Made by a program: the position numbers and the translations under genes | Part shown: positions 58,961-64,000 of the stretch, piece by piece | Position numbering within the stretch: the first letter of the stretch is position 1 | Layout of the letters: every line of letters begins with the position of its first letter | NCBI GenBank assembly: GCA_002749535.1 | Contig: MZZL01000395.1 | Span: 62,001 to 126,000, forward strand | Direction: 5' to 3' | Length of the DNA stretch: 64,000 bases | DNA from: Apophysomyces variabilis | Lineage: Eukaryota; Mucoromycota; Mucoromycetes; Mucorales; Mucoraceae | Notes under the pieces: generated by a model | What the model was told of the DNA's origin: nothing | The model's input: only the letters and a program-made list of their open reading frames with translations | The model's database searches: none

Positions 58961-59170
58961 CGTTAGATGTGGTACGGCCCACCCCTTGGTATCGCAGATA
59001 CTTTCAATGAATTCCCTCCCAAAAACAGAAACCAATAGAAAAATTGACTCTTGCTTGTTAGAAAGTTATAAAGTGAATAGAAATAGAAGTTAAGCAAATT
59101 TATGAAAATAAAGCGTGGCTTGGGAGGTCAGTACCACATCTATCGTCTTCGTTCCGTCAACCGTAGGATT
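58936..59170. repeat. 40-bp inverted repeat (39/40 match) around a 155-bp spacer
   Basis: Arms 58936-58975 and 59131-59170 are reverse complements with a single mismatch (CGTTAGA versus CGATAGA); shared core CGGTTGACGGAACGAAGACG. It lies just downstream of the tyrosine recombinase remnant, where DIRS elements carry inverted terminal repeats and an internal complementary region. Confidence 0.8.
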
Positions 59171-59365
59171 TGCGCTAATGGATAAGACTATATGCGTCAT
59201 ACTGAATGATTTATGCAGGTAGTACATTTTACTTACATCAACCTGATCCTCCAGTGGACGCACAATCCATTCGAGTAGTGTGAAATACAATTCATGGTTA
59301 GTAAATGGGAGTGGTATGATTTATGTCTTCTACTTACCCCGAAGGGTATCCCAGCATCCGGGTTG

Positions 59366-59404
59366 GCGCCCACGCCGCACCAAATCCATGATGGGCGTGG
59401 GCGC
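59366..59404. repeat. GC-rich 11-bp hairpin
   Basis: GCGCCCACGCC (59366-59376) and GGCGTGGGCGC (59394-59404) form a perfect stem with a 17-nt loop. The triplet run CCACCCACCCACCC follows at about 59447. Confidence 0.6.
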
Positions 59405-59461
59405 AAAGAAATAGCGTCCGGGAATGTTACGTCCGGCACAAGTAGCCCACCCACCCACCCA

Positions 59462-60075
59462 TTAGAGGATGGTTTGCTTGCCTGCGCCTTGAGACTACAG
59501 AAGAATCAAAGGTAGGAATCATAATAGCATTTTGTCTGATTTGTTGTCTTACCGCTTTGTTGGATTTCATCTGTCCGAAATCACCCCATGTTTCAGGTTG
59601 TCTTGAATGTCCGTAAGTGTATGTTGTCCTTGCTGTCAGAGACGGATACTTGCTGCAATTGACAAGAACAGAGTGTACAATGAGAGGCATTCGTAATATG
59701 TTATCCAAGAGCTATTGTGTCCTGAGATTAGATGGCTACATAATAGTAACAGCATTCAATCTTGTCGTACCTTGTTCCACCAAATGCTTCTCTTGAAAGA
59801 TGCCTTGTGCGTACTTTTTGTTTATAGTTCTGTGCTTTTTCTGAAAGAAATAGTGCTAATAAATGATAATTTTTGTAGTAGTAGGAAATACCTTCTGTTG
59901 AGAGTCCAGCATGTCATTCTGTATTCTTCTGATTTCATAATGGAAGATTGGTCTGGCATACTGGAATCATGCGGTTAGATAAGCTTGTCATGTCTCTGCG
60001 CTTTGACTTACCATGTGCTTTTGCCATACATTGGACGACAAAGGTATCAATAGATCACTTAATCGAAACTGCAGT
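59462..60075 (-). CDS. unresolved small multi-exon gene
   Basis: Several minus-strand blocks look like exons with good splice signals. They read SDLLIPLSSNVWQKHM (60015-60070), YARPIFHYEIRRIQNDMLDS (about 59895-59967), KKHRTINKKYAQGIF (about 59770-59840), YTYGHSRQPETWGDFGQMKS (about 59550-59620) and a terminal SQGAGKQTIL ending at the TAA at 59462-59464. I could not find phases that connect all blocks, and I do not recognise the product. Either an exon is misread or the gene is degenerate. Confidence 0.3.
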
Positions 60076-60206
60076 AAAAGATAATGCCAAAAGAAAGGAC
60101 AAAAAGGGACAACACGTCGTCTTATCAATGAAGGGACGCGTCATGTTATGACGCGTTAATGTTGGGGTAGTCGCCAGGATAGGGAAATTGTTGTCATTCG
60201 ATATCG

Positions 60207-60555
60207 TGAAACAAGCTGCCCCAAGAAGAAATCCAAGAGGGCTGGAAGCACAGTATGAAGAAGCGGAGTCATGGCTCCAACCGCGATGCCACATATCGAT
60301 GGAATGATTATGTGTCTGAATTGACGTGTTACACGCATGAACTGGCCAATATTTTTGGTCAATCAATCGATAACCGAAAGCGTATGTCTTTCCACTCGTT
60401 ATCTATCCAAGCTATTATGGTAAGTCATCATTCGTCAAATTACGTATTGTCCTTAATTGATAGGAAACCTTTCCTCAGCCAGTGAAAGATCGCAAACACA
60501 GTAACATGTATGAATCCATCGGTTATTTTCGTTCTATTCCAGATTTCATTTTTTG
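60207..60555 (+). CDS. possible small gene or gene fragment, two exons
   Basis: A frame reading LPQEEIQEGWKHSMKKRSHG and RDATYRWNDYVSELTCYTHE runs to a GTAAGT donor at 60421. A 44-nt intron ends at 60464, and the next exon continues in frame (METFPQPVKDRKHSNMYESI) to a TGA at 60553-60555. The splice joint and open frame suggest a real coding piece. The 5' part is missing (a stop lies just upstream of the ATG at 60255 unless an acceptor is used), and no family is recognised. Confidence 0.35.
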
Positions 60556-60789
60556 AATGGAGCATTATCATAAAGTAGCAAAAGCAGTAAAATCATGGCT
60601 CCTTTAATTTGAACCTCGAGCACTTTGCTACGGCACTATATCAGATCCAAATTTATTTCTCGTCAACGCAAAAGTATTTCTTCAGTGGCGCAAATTACAT
60701 TGCAAGAAACCAGTACTAATACACCCTTAAGTCAACGTTATATTTGAAACCTACACAAAATAACTGCTAAATATTTTACTTAATAACTT

Positions 60790-61310
60790 CACCAGTCCTA
60801 TTTATATTGCCAATGAAGCCGTAAAGATTTTTTATTGTGTCCTCCAACATATAAACATTGGTAATGCTGTGAGGGAACTTGATTTTCGTTTCAGGGATAG
60901 CAACGTACAGACCATCAGCGACAACATGTGTGGACGATGCTTCCCCTTGTTTCCCAGCACATTGAATGATCCAGCCGACGCATTTCTCGACGCACTGTTG
61001 TCCAAGGTCAACTTGACGAGGGTATCCACAATGACTCTTCCTTCAGCAAAGAGCTTGCCTTCATCTGTGATAATCTTTGATTGCTGAGCTGCCGTCTTGG
61101 CAATTTCACCTGAGCCAACGTCAATTTCAACGTCTTTGATATCAAGACAACAAGATATAGAGACACTCCGTCTGTGTATACAAAGTAATCGGCTTGTACT
61201 CTTCGTATGTCACTACCAGATACAGTGAGACACACGTAAGTGACCGAAATAAAATATCTAATGGCCTGGTTCTTGCCAAATCTCTCCTGGTCATTTGAAT
61301 AAAATGGCAC
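60790..61310 (-). pseudogene. degenerate unknown ORF
   Basis: Minus-strand reading gives plausible protein in shifting frames: AIRYFISVTYVCLTVSG, then KDVEIDVGSGEIAKTAAQQS and DEGKLFAEGRVIVDTLVK, then LGQQCVEKCVGWIIQ and ETKIKFPHSITNVYMLEDT. At least two frameshifts separate these parts. The family is not identified. Confidence 0.35.
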
Positions 61311-62491
61311 TTATTGCTGAGGATGTCTCATGAAGTTGATAAATTTAAACCTCTTGTCTTTCGACACTTCTGTTGACTCCAATCTCAAACACCTCCGACT
61401 TCCCCAGTATCATACTCCTTGATGCGAGCATAATTTACATTTGTGCTTTACAACGATATGGCACCGTGTTCCCATCTTTCTTCGTCATGAACGTAATCCA
61501 ATGACCGCTTACTGTTTTTCGTTGTATGCATGCTATACTAAAAGATTTTCCTCTGAAAAAAGTGATTTATAGTGCTAGTCAGTTGATCCATGGCTTGTCC
61601 AGCTGATTACCTCGACATCTCCAAGGTCATCGAATATGGAGTCAATGAACTTCCAAATATGAACAAGGTACTATAGTTCTAGGTGCCGATGCCGCAAGCT
61701 CTCGGCTTCGTACTCACGAACGAAATTATCAACAGTATTAAAAATTGAAATCGCCATGGCTTCTCGATTCGTACTTGTTTTGCAAGTCTTGTTTTTAACC
61801 AATGACTTACATAAGATCTTGGCAAGTATTGTATAGATTCATATGATTGATAAGTTCCATTAGTATATGTAATAGCACTACCTATGGCCAACGTTGCTAT
61901 CTACTTGCTAAAAACGAAATACTCAAGTATAGAGGGCGAGGGCGGGGAAGCGCTGTTGTGGGATTTGTGTCAGGAACAGAGTAAATGTACAAATAAATGG
62001 AAGTAAAAAAGATCGCTATCTCAATTATCGCCTACAGGCCAATCCGCACACAAGGTTATAAAGACCTGTCTGTAACATGCACTGCTACGTGCCTTTTTAG
62101 AAAAGGCAGCAGTGGACATCTCTCAACGAGCACTCTGGACTTATTAACAAGGGAGCATGAGAATTGGTACAAAAACGAACGTATTGAGAGATCTCCATAA
62201 TTTACAACCAGGTCAAAGCTGTAGAAGCCGCAGGAACATAGAACGACAATAAGAAAAACAATGACGAGCAAGGAAACAAACTTGATCAGGAGTATCACTC
62301 GGAGAATGAGGAGAAGTCGTGAGAATGAAGATGAGAACATCATCTATACCAGATCAAGTTTATGTCTGATATAATAGAGGTAGTAGAAAAAAGCTTGAGT
62401 CATCTTTAAATAAAACAACAATGACCTTTAATATGCTTATAATATGTATAGGAAAGAAACAATAACAATACAACGTGTCTAACAATCTGAT
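61311..62491. other. no gene recognised
   Basis: A possible first exon at about 61591-61668 (+; MACPADYLDISKVIEYG..., ending at AAG-GTACTATAG) has no partner. The rest is AT-rich; the end is the 3' region of the OYE gene. Confidence 0.4.
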
Positions 62492-63758
<1,267 letters not shown>

Positions 63759-64000
63759 GATTGATAGAAAGAAAATTTGAACACAATTCTTTGATCTTGC
63801 TACTGACATCCTCGCTTTTATAGCATCAGGATGCTGAATAATCAATTAGCGGAGGTTCAACCATCTGAAGAAGTGAAAGAGATTTTTGGAAGGAGTGTGC
63901 GGGTAAAGGAATCTCAGCCTGCTATCAAATAGGATATCCCCTTACCACAGATTTGCAATCATCAATGAAACAATAACCAGTGAATTACCTTAGAATAGCA
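63759..64000. promoter_or_regulatory. upstream region of the OYE gene
   Basis: Probable promoter and 5' UTR of the minus-strand OYE gene; no other gene seen before the window edge. Confidence 0.4.

Overview
The window looks like genomic DNA of a filamentous fungus, most probably an early-diverging one (Mucoromycota, Mucorales-like). The genes are split by many short GT-AG introns (about 45-110 nt). The housekeeping proteins are fungal in type: a P-type plasma-membrane proton pump, a GT71 mannosyltransferase, an Erg27-like ketosteroid reductase and a formin. The transposable elements (a DIRS-type tyrosine-recombinase retrotransposon and a Tc1/IS630-like transposase fossil) fit that group. The genus cannot be fixed from the sequence alone. 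I rebuilt exon structures by hand from splice signals and reading-frame continuity.

Layout. 1-4.8 kb: a truncated HET-domain gene (minus strand) with a repeated upstream region, then a pair of copies of an unnamed family, one dead and one frameshifted. 4.9-13.6 kb: a compact housekeeping block with the H+-ATPase (+), a UBAC2/Dsc2-like rhomboid-UBA protein (+), an NTF2/SnoaL-like protein (-) and a His-rich unknown protein (-). 13.6-19 kb: gene-poor, with a GC-rich 176-bp tandem repeat. 19.2-21.7 kb: a second HET gene on the plus strand; it and its upstream region form an inverted duplication of the first 1.6 kb. 22-26 kb: a dead retroelement-like ORF and a GT71 gene. 28-38 kb: two intact Cdc7-like kinase genes in the same orientation. 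Between them lie a HET pseudogene, a Tc1 fossil and a degenerate unknown gene. 38-42.4 kb: the Erg27-like reductase (+) and a G-protein alpha subunit (-). 44.5-46.4 kb: a third HET gene. 46.8-54.2 kb: a formin whose assembly contains an exact 1.7-kb duplication joined by one N and a 789-bp N gap inside FH2. 54.6-59.2 kb: a mosaic of two decayed DIRS elements with a 28-bp-TIR MITE exactly at their junction. 59.4-64 kb: two unresolved small genes, a degenerate ORF and an Old Yellow Enzyme (-).

The core genes (proton pump, GT71, sterol reductase, G alpha, formin, Cdc7, OYE) have no operon-like relationship. The unusual content is the clustered HET family (four loci in 64 kb), the duplicated Cdc7 kinase with a highly diverged N-terminus, and the mobile-element mosaic at 54.6-59.2 kb.
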